The translations under genes and the position numbers were made by a program. A DNA stretch of 64,000 nucleotides from Bradyrhizobium viridifuturi (GTDB lineage Bacteria > Pseudomonadota > Alphaproteobacteria > Rhizobiales > Xanthobacteraceae): positions 1-64,000 of the forward strand of contig NZ_LGTB01000047.1 in the NCBI RefSeq assembly GCF_001238275.1, in the 5' to 3' direction. The notes beneath the pieces were generated by a model. The model saw only the letters and a list, made by a program, of their open reading frames with translations. It had not been told where the DNA came from and made no database searches. Below are positions 51,512 through 60,020 of this stretch, in pieces (within the stretch, counting starts at the first letter, position 1; each line of letters opens with the position of its first letter).

Positions 51512-52102
51512 TCATTGCGCTTGATTGCGGTCCGGCTTGGGCAACGGCTTGGGCAGCAGCGTCTCGGGCAATTGATCGAAGCTGTAGCGCCGCGGCCGGT
51601 TGCGGCTGACGAAGCCGCCGACCTGCCAGCTGAACAGCGCGGCGAAGCCAAGCAGGAACAGCGCGCCGGTCCAGTTGGATGTCATGAGCGCCATCACCAG
51701 CAGGCCGACCATCGCCACTGCAAGCCACGCCAGCACGGCCAGCGCCGCGATGTATGTCTTCGGCCCGAGACCTCCGGACAGCCTCGCCGTGCTGCCGGCC
51801 GCCTGCATCCGGCGATGCAGCTCGATGATGAAGTCACGATAGAGATGCCCCTGCGGCGCGACCAGCGTCGCGGTCTGCCATGTGGTCGAGAGGATCGCGA
51901 TCCGACCGCCCTTGGCGTTGTCGAGGTCGGCGCGAAACCGCTGCTGCTGCATCGACACCGGGCGATAGGACAGCTTCACGGCGGAAATGTCGTTGTAGTC
52001 CCACACCCCCGAGCGGCCGGCGATCCGCCACGCCAGCCCATCCTCGGTCAGCTCGAACTGGTGCGCCGAGCCGACCAACGAGGCCTTGTAGGCATAGCGC
52101 AC
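51512..52102 (-). CDS. Membrane protein of unknown function
   Basis: About 196 residues. The first 115 form a soluble domain ('YAYKASLVGSAHQFELTEDGLAWRIAGRSGVWDYNDISAVKLSYRPVSM', PH-like by pattern). Two membrane helices follow ('YIAALAVLAWLAVAMVGLLVMAL' and 'WTGALFLLGFAALFSWQVGGF') and then a basic Pro-rich tail. The GTG at 52102 has GAGGG upstream and removes an Arg/Gly-rich extension; ATG 52177 is the alternative. No function can be assigned. Confidence 0.7.
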   Translation of the reverse strand: MRYAYKASLVGSAHQFELTEDGLAWRIAGRSGVWDYNDISAVKLSYRPVSMQQQRFRADLDNAKGGRIAILSTTWQTATLVAPQGHLYRDFIIELHRRMQAAGSTARLSGGLGPKTYIAALAVLAWLAVAMVGLLVMALMTSNWTGALFLLGFAALFSWQVGGFVSRNRPRRYSFDQLPETLLPKPLPKPDRNQAQ

Positions 52103-52221
52103 GGCGGCGCCCTCGCCTGCCTCCGACCGCTGCTGCAACCTTGTTGGCAATCCGCCGTTCCACCTGTTCGGACACATCCGCGCGCTTGCATGGAGTGTCA
52201 CGCCTATCCTACAAGCGAGTC

Positions 52222-52656
52222 ATGCCCGAGACGACCTATTTTCCGCGTTACCTCATCCTCGGCGGCGCGATGATATCCGGCGTGCTGCTGGCGCTGGCCG
52301 TGCATATGCTCGGCGCGCGCTACGGGCTCGATCTCGGCGGGCTGTGGCGCTCCGATAGCCACGAATTCATGCCGGCAGGTGCAGCGATCGCCTGGTGGCT
52401 GATCGCGAGCGTCGGGTTCTCCGGCGGCTACTTCACCGCCAACCTGATGCACAGCGCGGTGGCCGGGCAGATTCCGCAGCGGATGCGCCAGTTCCTGATC
52501 GTCGTCGGCGTGCTGATGCTGGCCGGCGCCGGCCAGGCGGCCTCGGCTCCGAGCGCGGTGTCGACCATCTCCGCCGTGCTCGCCGGCCTCGCCGCCCTGT
52601 GCCTCGGCGCCGTGATGGCGTTTTGCGGTGCCTATTTTGCGCTGAGGAAGAACTAG
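52222..52656 (+). CDS. Polytopic membrane protein of unknown function
   Basis: A 144-residue protein with four hydrophobic helices: 'YLILGGAMISGVLLALAVHML', 'AGAAIAWWLIASVGFSGGYFTA', 'FLIVVGVLMLAGAGQAAS' and 'ISAVLAGLAALCLGAVMAFCGAYFAL'. The start at 52222 gives a natural N-terminus; upstream frame is Arg-rich and antisense to the neighbouring gene. It diverges from the membrane protein gene at 51512-52102. Confidence 0.75.
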   Translation: MPETTYFPRYLILGGAMISGVLLALAVHMLGARYGLDLGGLWRSDSHEFMPAGAAIAWWLIASVGFSGGYFTANLMHSAVAGQIPQRMRQFLIVVGVLMLAGAGQAASAPSAVSTISAVLAGLAALCLGAVMAFCGAYFALRKN

Positions 52657-52738
52657 CGCGTCTACTCGTAAACGTCCGGACTCCGAGGTAGGTCGCTCCG
52701 CTTGGCCGCCACAGACGGCTTATGACCCATCTCCGGCA

Positions 52739-54520
52739 TCACCCCTCCGGCACCCCGGCTATGCGCATGCCCTCACAGAGGCGCTCTTGTCCAGAGAGAT
52801 AAATAGGATTGTCGCTTATCTTGGCGGCGCGCAAGCGGCGGATCGTAAAGCCCGGGTTGAGCGCAAATCCCGCTTTCGCAGCAGTTCGCGCCTCATCGAG
52901 CGCGCCGAGCAAGCCCAAGGCAGCGGCGAGCGAAAAATGGGCGAGAGGATAAGTGGGGTTGGCCTCAATGCTTCGTCGCAGCCAACTGACAGCTTCGGCA
53001 TCCGCACCGAGATGTAGCTTTGCCATGCCCACAAAACGCATCAACCGGTTGGCAACGAGATCGCGAGGGGACAGACGGAGAGCATCGAGTACATGGCCTT
53101 CAGTCTCGGTAGCACGACCCATATAGAATTTGGCTAAACCAATAACGCCATGAGCATAGGCCAAATTGCGATCAAGTGCTAATGCCTGCTCGCATTCGGT
53201 AATCCCTTGCGCGGCGCGGTTTGTGTTGATGTAGATGAGTGCCAGTGTCAGGCGGGCCGCGGCAATGCTGGGAGCTAGTGAACGTGCTTTGATCGCGTTC
53301 GCTTCGGCCGCCGAAAGAAGCGCGGCTCGTTCGTCCGTTAGCAGGTCGGCTCCCATTGTCAGATCGACGTTTGCCATGCCGATCAACGCCCAAGCCGCTC
53401 CGACCCCTTGGGGATCGATCACCAAAGCACGTTCAAAAAAGCCGCGCGCCCTGGCCAAGTCCTCAAGCGTCGGCCCGTTGTACAAGCAGGCAGTACCCTG
53501 AAAGAACAGGTCTAGTGCGTCGGGATGCCGCAAGCGCTCCGCTTTTCGTGCCTCGACTACAACGAGTTGGGCACCGAACGAGTTGGCGAGCCTCGATACG
53601 ATTTCGTCCTGCATATCGAAGAGATCGGCGACAGGTTTTTCGAAGCGCTCGGCCCAAAGATGTTTACGGCTTTCGGCATCGATGAGATGCACGTTCACTC
53701 GAAGCCGCTTGCCAATGCGCTGCATGGAGCCTCCAAGCACGTACCGGACGTTCAACTCGCGGCCGACTTGCTGTACGTCGATTGCTTTGCCCTTGTATGA
53801 GAACGCGCTGTTTCGGGCGATTACGAACAAGCCAGCGATACGCGACAAGTCCGTTGTCAAGTTCTCGGTTACACCATCGACGAAGTAATCTTGTTCGGGA
53901 TCGCCGCTGAGGTTGGCGAACGGCAGTACAACGATGGAAACACGAGGCGGTGAAGGTACGCTCGATCCCGTGCGCTGACACCGTGTCGTTGGGTTGGGTT
54001 CATCCCAGATCACGGCATAGGCTCGAACCGGACGGTCGATGTTTTTTAGGTTCTGCTCGCCGAGATCGGCGATCTTGCCTCCAACCTTGCCTTGGACTTG
54101 CTCGTAAACAGCAGAGGAGATGCAGATCCCGCCGGGCACAGCAATGCCCTCGAGTCGTGCCGCGATATTGACGCCATCGCCAAAGATGTCGTGAGGCTCG
54201 ACGAGCACATCACCAATGTTGACGCCCACGCGAAAAGCGATGCGCTTGTCTTCCGGGTCGCCGGTCGTAAGTTCGTGGACCCGGGCTTGGAACTTCATCG
54301 CAGCCCGAACCGCTTCGACCGCGCTCGAAAACTCCACCAGGAACCCGTCGCCGGTGTTCTTCACGATCCGGCCACCGTGTTCCGCAATTGCGGGCTCGAC
54401 GCCGTCAGCGAGGAGCCTCATGAGCTTGGCGTGCGTAGCCTCCTCGTCATTGTGCATGAGCCGCGAATAACTCGCCACGTCAGCCGCCAATATCGCCGTC
54501 AACCTGCGCTGGACCCGCAT
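52739..54520 (-). CDS. Class III adenylate/guanylate cyclase with TolB-like and TPR domains
   Basis: A 593-residue protein. Residues 8-175 form the cyclase domain: 'AILAADVASYSRL' (metal Asp D14), 'IVKNTGDGFLVEF' (D58) and 'DIFGDGVNIAARLEG'. Residues about 195-330 are the 'IVVLPFANLSGDPEQDYFVDGVTENLTTDLSRI' TolB/FlgO-like domain, and the remainder is TPR helices. This architecture is highly expanded in Bradyrhizobium. The start at 54520 is preceded by GGAGCGGTCA; longer open frame upstream is non-coding. Third-position base use looks more AT-rich than in the flagellar genes. Confidence 0.93.
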   Translation of the reverse strand: MRVQRRLTAILAADVASYSRLMHNDEEATHAKLMRLLADGVEPAIAEHGGRIVKNTGDGFLVEFSSAVEAVRAAMKFQARVHELTTGDPEDKRIAFRVGVNIGDVLVEPHDIFGDGVNIAARLEGIAVPGGICISSAVYEQVQGKVGGKIADLGEQNLKNIDRPVRAYAVIWDEPNPTTRCQRTGSSVPSPPRVSIVVLPFANLSGDPEQDYFVDGVTENLTTDLSRIAGLFVIARNSAFSYKGKAIDVQQVGRELNVRYVLGGSMQRIGKRLRVNVHLIDAESRKHLWAERFEKPVADLFDMQDEIVSRLANSFGAQLVVVEARKAERLRHPDALDLFFQGTACLYNGPTLEDLARARGFFERALVIDPQGVGAAWALIGMANVDLTMGADLLTDERAALLSAAEANAIKARSLAPSIAAARLTLALIYINTNRAAQGITECEQALALDRNLAYAHGVIGLAKFYMGRATETEGHVLDALRLSPRDLVANRLMRFVGMAKLHLGADAEAVSWLRRSIEANPTYPLAHFSLAAALGLLGALDEARTAAKAGFALNPGFTIRRLRAAKISDNPIYLSGQERLCEGMRIAGVPEG

Positions 54521-54748
54521 TGACCGCTCCTGCAGCATAGTCGCAATCCAACCAGTTACTTTACTACAACAAGTTGAAAGGATTGCCCATCCGCTACGTC
54601 GCCTATTGGCCCCAAGGCCGACATGCCGCCATCTCGGTTTCAACGTCACCTTTCGAGTGCAAAGCGGACCGCTACCAATTTGCGAACAACGCCGAGCCAA
54701 GTGGAGGCCGGTTCGCGTCAAGAAACCGCGTCCGACAAGAATCAAGTC

Positions 54749-54895
54749 AGACGACCGATCGCTCCGGCATCCGGTGCAACATCTGGCGACGTCAGCCGCC
54801 GGCCGCGGCGGGCTGAACAGATAGCCCTGCGCCTGGGTTCAGCCTTCCTGACGCAGCAGGTCGAACTGGGTATCGGTCTCGACGCCCTCCGCCGT
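54749..54895 (-). pseudogene. Decayed fragment of the 3' end of an EAL-domain gene
   Basis: This stretch matches the last ~145 bases of the MHYT-GGDEF-EAL gene (57475-57621) with few differences. It would encode 'EGVETDTQFDLLRQEG', a stop in place of Cys, then 'TQAQGYLFSPPRPAADVA', a one-base loss and 'MPERSV' before a stop. It is therefore an inactivated remnant. The surrounding 54521-54951 holds no other gene. The remnant and the intact gene end flank the LysR/MFS pair as direct repeats. Confidence 0.88.
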
Positions 54896-54951
54896 GCCAA
54901 GGCGACCAAATTCTGCAACACAGCCAAATGACGCGATGTGCCAAGAACGGA

Positions 54952-55883
54952 CTATGCAGCCGACATATTCTTCACGGTCGCCTCGGCTTGCTCAGCGAGC
55001 CAATTCACGAACAATTCGACGCTGCGATCGCCGATCAAATGAGCCGGCCACTGCGCAACCTGAATTTTCGTGCACTCGACGATGGGGTAATTCGCTAGTG
55101 CGGACACGAGGCGTCCAGAAGACACCGCATCCGCGACAAGAAGTGAGCGCCCAAGGGTCACACCGGCTCCCTCGGTCGCAGCCGACATGCACATTCCGAT
55201 GTCGTCCAGTGTCACGCTGCCGGCGGCAGCACCCGATTTCGGCAAACCCAGACGCCTGAACCAGGTAGGCCATCCCCAGTCGCCGGTCCCATTGTCGCCC
55301 TTGTGAATGAGCGGCAAAGCCAGCAGGCCGTTGGGGTCCTTCAAGGGACGCCGTTGAGGCAACAAGTGCGGCGCACAGACGGGAAAAATCCGCTCCCAAA
55401 ACAACGGCAATTGAGTCGACGTCCGCCGTGCGTCTTCGATGGCGTTCCAGACAATTCGCACGTCGAACGGACGCTTTGAGCTTTCCGCAGTCTCCAATGG
55501 CTTGAGATCGACGTTGATGGACGGATGTCGCGACGCAAAGTCCGGCAGCCGGCGGACCAGCCACCACGTGGCCAGCGCAGAGCTTGCGCCGACACGTAAC
55601 GTCGCGCGATTTGGGCGCCGCCGTACCTGGGCATCCAGTGCACCAAGCGCGTCGAGTGCTGCTGCAAGCTCTTGCCTGAGCCGCGCGCCGGCAGGTGTTA
55701 TCCCGATCCCTGGATTCTGCCGCTGCAGCAGTGCTACCCCGAAGTGTCCTCCAGTTTTCGAATCTGATGGCTGACCGCACTCTGCGTGACGCCCAACTCG
55801 GCCGCGGCGCGGGTGAACGAGCCATGGCGGGTGACAGCGTCGAACGCGACGAGGGGCGCAAAAGGTGGCAAGCGGCGTGGCAT
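54952..55883 (-). CDS. GcvA-like LysR regulator (frame broken once)
   Basis: When repaired, 310 residues. The HTH is 'PRRLPPFAPLVAFDAVTRHGSFTRAAAELGVTQSAVSHQIRKLED', after which the frame stops. One extra base at about 55736-55741 continues it as 'FGVALLQRQNPGIGITPAGARLRQELAAALDALGALD', then the effector domain 'TLRVGASSALATWWLVRRLPDFASRHPSINVDL' to 'SVELFVNWLAEQAEA'. The pattern is that of GcvA/AmpR-like LTTRs. It diverges from the MFS exporter gene 107 bp away, its probable target. Confidence 0.85.
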
Positions 55884-55990
55884 TTCGATTTCCTCAAGCC
55901 ATGATACAGATTCATGGGCTTTTGAGGAACCATCATTCGACCGAAGCCTGTCGCTCGGCCATCCATGCTCCATGGAGGCCGGAAACGACC

Positions 55991-57433
55991 ATGCTCGACA
56001 AACCTCGGCAGAACGATGATGAAACACCGAGCGCCAGTCGGCCTGCCAACGATCGCCATCGCGCCGATCTCATTTCCCGGGAAACGGCGACGCTGCTTGC
56101 AGCGTGCTTGAGCGGCTTCCTGTTTCAAGTCGACCTGACGGCCTTGGCGGCTGCTTTACCCGACATCGGCCGCGACCTCGGTGCCGCTTCCGCACGAGCG
56201 GCCTGGACCATCGACATCTACAGCCTTGCCTTGATCTTCTGTTTGCCGATCGCAGGCAGCCTTGCCGACAGATACGGACGCGTTCGAATGTTCACTTGTG
56301 GCGCAGGGCTGTTTGGCCTGGCGTCCCTGCTGTGCGCATGCGCGAGCACGCTCGACGTTTTGCTGACATTCCGCGCATTGCAGGGTATCGCCGGTGCCTG
56401 CATCACCAGCACCTCGTCCGCCCTCCTGGCTGGTGTCTACGAGGGACCTCGGCGCGCGCGGGCGTTTGGACTTTGGGGCACTATCGTCGGAGCCTCGATG
56501 GTCGCCGGCCCGCCGCTCGGATCGTTGCTGGCTGATACGATCGGGTGGCGTTGGATCTTCTGGATCAACTTGCCGCTTTGCGCAGTGCTGGTTTCTCTGG
56601 CGCAATGCAAGATCGGCAACGGCCTCGACCGGCAGCACTCGAACGCCAGGGTAGACTGGCTCGGTGCTGGCCTTCTCGCGATCACGTCGGCGGCGCTCGC
56701 GTTCATGTTGCTGGAATCACCCCTGCTTGGCGGCATCGCGTCGGCGACGTGCCTGACAGGCCTCGCCGCTTCGGGGATTGCGCTGCTCGTGTTCGTTTGG
56801 TTGGAACAGCGACACCCCAACCCCGCCTTCGATCCCAAGCTGTTCGGATCGCGACAGTTCATCGCAATGTGCCTCGTCCCGATCGCGGGATCGATCGGAT
56901 TCTGGTCGCTGCTCGTCTACGTGCCGCAATTGGCGCGCGGACCATTGGGGCTCAATCCGCTCGAGGCGGGCTGGCTCCTGGTCGCGCTCACATTGCCGAT
57001 GATGGTGTTGCCGCGCTATGGAGCGGCCTTGACGACCCGCATCCCGTCACGGTCGTTCTTCTGTGGCGGTCTCGCGCTGATCGGGATGGCTGACGTGGCA
57101 CTCGGTGCGATCTCCGGCGCAAATCGGGGGCCGGACACGCTGGCAATGACGGTCATCGCGCTGCTCGTCAGCGGGTCAGGTTGTGCGGTGATCAACGCTC
57201 AGATCACTGCCGCCGCCGTGTCGGTCGTTCCAAGCGATCGTGCCGCGACCGCATCGGCCATTTGCGTCACCATGCGCCAAATCGGCTTCAGCTTCGGGAT
57301 CGCACTTTTGGGCGCGGCCCTGCAACGCAGTTCGAATGGCGACTATCTCGCCGCGTTCATCGTTGCAGGCGCATCGACCCTTGCCCTGACGACCATCGTC
57401 TATTGGCTTATGGACGGGAAGCAGGCCGCATAG
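55991..57433 (+). CDS. DHA2-type (14-helix) MFS transporter
   Basis: A 480-residue transporter with fourteen predicted helices. 'FLFQVDLTALAAALPDIGRDLG' is the DHA2 opening (D in helix 1), with 'SLADRYGRVRMF' the loop 2-3 motif, and 'LQGIAGACITSTSSALLAGVY' and 'GTIVGASMVAGPPLGSLLADTIGWRWIFWINLP' the motif C antiporter signature. It probably exports drugs or toxic metabolites by proton antiport. The start at 55991 was chosen over 55865 because upstream codons overlap the LysR gene. Divergent LysR regulator. Confidence 0.92.
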   Translation: MLDKPRQNDDETPSASRPANDRHRADLISRETATLLAACLSGFLFQVDLTALAAALPDIGRDLGAASARAAWTIDIYSLALIFCLPIAGSLADRYGRVRMFTCGAGLFGLASLLCACASTLDVLLTFRALQGIAGACITSTSSALLAGVYEGPRRARAFGLWGTIVGASMVAGPPLGSLLADTIGWRWIFWINLPLCAVLVSLAQCKIGNGLDRQHSNARVDWLGAGLLAITSAALAFMLLESPLLGGIASATCLTGLAASGIALLVFVWLEQRHPNPAFDPKLFGSRQFIAMCLVPIAGSIGFWSLLVYVPQLARGPLGLNPLEAGWLLVALTLPMMVLPRYGAALTTRIPSRSFFCGGLALIGMADVALGAISGANRGPDTLAMTVIALLVSGSGCAVINAQITAAAVSVVPSDRAATASAICVTMRQIGFSFGIALLGAALQRSSNGDYLAAFIVAGASTLALTTIVYWLMDGKQAA

Positions 57434-57471
57434 CAGCGAGTGATCGACGCAGTAAGCGGACGCCGGTTCAA

Positions 57472-59874
57472 TCAGGCGACCGACCGTTCCGGCATCCGGT
57501 GCAACATCTTGGCGACGTCGGCCGCCGGCCGCGGCGGGCTGAACAGATAGCCTTGCGCCTGCGTGCAGCCTTCCTGGCGCAGCAGGTCGAACTGGGTATC
57601 GGTCTCGACGCCCTCCGCCGTGGTGACGATGCCGAGACTCTTGCCGAGACCGGTGACCGCGCGCACGATCGCCATCGAGTCCTCGCGCGTCGCCAGATCC
57701 GTCACGAACGAACGGTCGATCTTGATCTTGTCGAACGGGAAGCTGCGCAGATAGCTCAGCGACGAATAGCCGGTGCCGAAATCGTCGAGCGAGATGCGGA
57801 CGCCGAAACCGCGCAGCTCGTGCAGCACCGTGAGCGTCGCCTCGCTGTTCTGCAGCAGCACCGATTCGGTGATCTCGAGCTCGAGCCGATCCGGCGACAG
57901 GCCCGACGCATCCAGCGCCGCCCTCACCGACGACACCAGGTTCGGATTCTTGAACTGCACCGGAGACAGGTTGACGGCAACCGCGATATCCGCGGGCCAT
58001 CTTGCGGCCTCCGCGCAAGCCTTGCGCAGCACGATCTCGCCGAGCGGGACGATCAGTCCGGTTTCCTCGGCGACTGGGATGAAGTTGTTGGGCGCGATCA
58101 GCCCGCGCAGACTGTGATTCCAGCGGGCCAGCGCCTCGAAGGCGACCACTCGATCGCCCTCGACGTCGCGGATCGGCTGGTAATAGACCTCGAACTCGTC
58201 GTGCTCGAGCGCAAGCCGCAAGTCACGCTCCAGCAGCCGGCGCGCCTGCGCGCGCGCATCCATCCCGGTCTCGAAGAACCGGTAGGTGCCGCGTCCGTCG
58301 GCCTTGGCGCGGTACAGGGCGAGATCGGCCTTTTGCAGCAGCTCGTCGGGATCCTTGCCGTCCTCGGGTGCGAGCGAGATGCCGATGCTGACGCCGATCA
58401 CGAGCTGGTGGCCTTCGATCTCGTAGGGCGCGGCGATCCGCTCGACCACGACGCTTGCCAGCGACGACACCACGGAGGGCTCGCAATTGCTGCAGAACTG
58501 CACGATGGCGAATTCGTCACCGCCGAGCCGTGCCACGGTGTCGTGCTCGGTCACGCATTCGCCGAGCCGGCGCGCGACCTCGCGGAGCAGCGCATCGCCG
58601 ATCGGATGTCCGAGCGTATCGTTGATCTCCTTGAAATGATCGAGATCGAGGCAGAGCACCGCGAGCTGGTCGGAGCGCTTGGCGAGCCGCGAGGCCTTCT
58701 CGAGCTGCTCGCGGAACAGCGTGCGATTCGGCAGGTTGGTCAGCGCGTCATGCCGCGCCATATGTGAAATCTGTTCCTGGGCCTGCTGCCATTCGGTGAT
58801 GTCTTCGAAAGTCGCAACCCAGCCGCCGCCCTTCATCGGCTGGTCGACGACACGGATCGCGCGCTCGTTGCGGCTGATGATCCGCGTTCCGCTGTTGCCG
58901 GCCTTCGCCTCGGCGATCAGGGCCTCGCAGAGCTCTTCGGGATCGCCATCCCACTCGCCGACGGAATGCAGGTCCTGCAGGACGTCGATCAGCAAACGCC
59001 CCTGCAACGGCACCCGACTGCGGCCCATCATCTCGCTGTAGCGCTCGTTGAACAGCATGATCCGGCCATCGGCATCGAACATGCAGAGGCCCTGCGACAT
59101 GTTCTCGAGCGCGGTGTCCAGCACCACCTTCTGCTTGTGGAGCTCGGTCTTGGCGCGGCGATCGAGGATGGAGGCGATCAGCGACAGCCCGAGGATCGCG
59201 AAGGCGGCAACCGCGGTCATGAACGAGAGCACGCGCGGCGAGACCGAAAGCCCATCGGGAACGATGGTCGGATCCGGAAAGAGCGTCACGGCGCCCATCG
59301 CGGTGAAATGATGCGAGACGATCGCAACGGTCAGAAGACCGGTCGCGGCCGCGGTGATGCCAAGACGTTCACCGCGGGTGGCGACGACCAGCGCGAGCGC
59401 GCCGAACAGGCTTCCGAATGCGATCGAGGCGAACACGATGCCGGGCGACCAGACGACGCGCGCCGGCAATTCCAGCCCCAGCATGCCGGTGTAGTGCATC
59501 GCCGCGACACCGACTCCGACGATGGCGCCACCGGCGGCGACCGTCGGCCAGCGTTCGTTGAGCGTTGCGACGGCGAGCCCGATGGCCAGGATCGCAACCG
59601 CGAGCACCAGCGAGAGCAGCGTGATCGGAATGTTGTAGCCGGCCTCGATGCCGGGATCGTACGCCAGCATGGCGACGAAATGGGTGGCCCAGATACCGCA
59701 ACCGCCGACGGCCGCGTCGAGGCCGATCCAGATCTCACGGGCGCGGCCCTGTGCGGCGCGAGCCCGGTGAAACAGGCTGATCGCGACGGCGCTGGCGAGC
59801 AGGCAGATCACCCCACCGAGGACGACCAACCGCCAGTCATGTTCCAAGGTGAGACAGGTGAATACGCGATACAT
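57472..59874 (-). CDS. MHYT-PAS-GGDEF-EAL cyclic-di-GMP signalling protein
   Basis: An 800-residue membrane sensor. The MHYT domain (residues 1-240, seven helices) has the three motifs 'THFVAM' (64), 'MHYTGM' (126) and 'HHFTAM' (188), thought to bind copper and sense gas or redox. A PAS-like domain follows (about 250-360). The cyclase motif is intact (GGDEF 451-455), but the inhibitory I-site RxxD is not (T442-E-H-D445). The EAL domain is intact ('AFEALARWN' 578-586, 'DDFGTGYSSLSYL'), so phosphodiesterase activity is expected. The start at 59874 is the family MYRVF opening. Its 3' end has a decayed copy at 54749. Confidence 0.95.
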   Translation of the reverse strand: MYRVFTCLTLEHDWRLVVLGGVICLLASAVAISLFHRARAAQGRAREIWIGLDAAVGGCGIWATHFVAMLAYDPGIEAGYNIPITLLSLVLAVAILAIGLAVATLNERWPTVAAGGAIVGVGVAAMHYTGMLGLELPARVVWSPGIVFASIAFGSLFGALALVVATRGERLGITAAATGLLTVAIVSHHFTAMGAVTLFPDPTIVPDGLSVSPRVLSFMTAVAAFAILGLSLIASILDRRAKTELHKQKVVLDTALENMSQGLCMFDADGRIMLFNERYSEMMGRSRVPLQGRLLIDVLQDLHSVGEWDGDPEELCEALIAEAKAGNSGTRIISRNERAIRVVDQPMKGGGWVATFEDITEWQQAQEQISHMARHDALTNLPNRTLFREQLEKASRLAKRSDQLAVLCLDLDHFKEINDTLGHPIGDALLREVARRLGECVTEHDTVARLGGDEFAIVQFCSNCEPSVVSSLASVVVERIAAPYEIEGHQLVIGVSIGISLAPEDGKDPDELLQKADLALYRAKADGRGTYRFFETGMDARAQARRLLERDLRLALEHDEFEVYYQPIRDVEGDRVVAFEALARWNHSLRGLIAPNNFIPVAEETGLIVPLGEIVLRKACAEAARWPADIAVAVNLSPVQFKNPNLVSSVRAALDASGLSPDRLELEITESVLLQNSEATLTVLHELRGFGVRISLDDFGTGYSSLSYLRSFPFDKIKIDRSFVTDLATREDSMAIVRAVTGLGKSLGIVTTAEGVETDTQFDLLRQEGCTQAQGYLFSPPRPAADVAKMLHRMPERSVA

Positions 59875-60020
59875 ATAGGCCCCCGTTATGGACCCATAAG
59901 AACAAGCGTATTCGTGTACGAACGGTAACCGCACCGCAGCAAGGTTCCACGGATGGTGAAGAAGCCTTGAATGCGCACGATACAATCACGGAAGACGGCA
60001 ATCCGCCGGTGCAATTCGTC

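Noticed and set aside
54992..56128. Minus-strand frame of 378 codons across the LysR gene
   Set aside because: It is the third, wrong frame over the broken LysR gene; the two real frames join into a 310-residue LysR protein with one added base.
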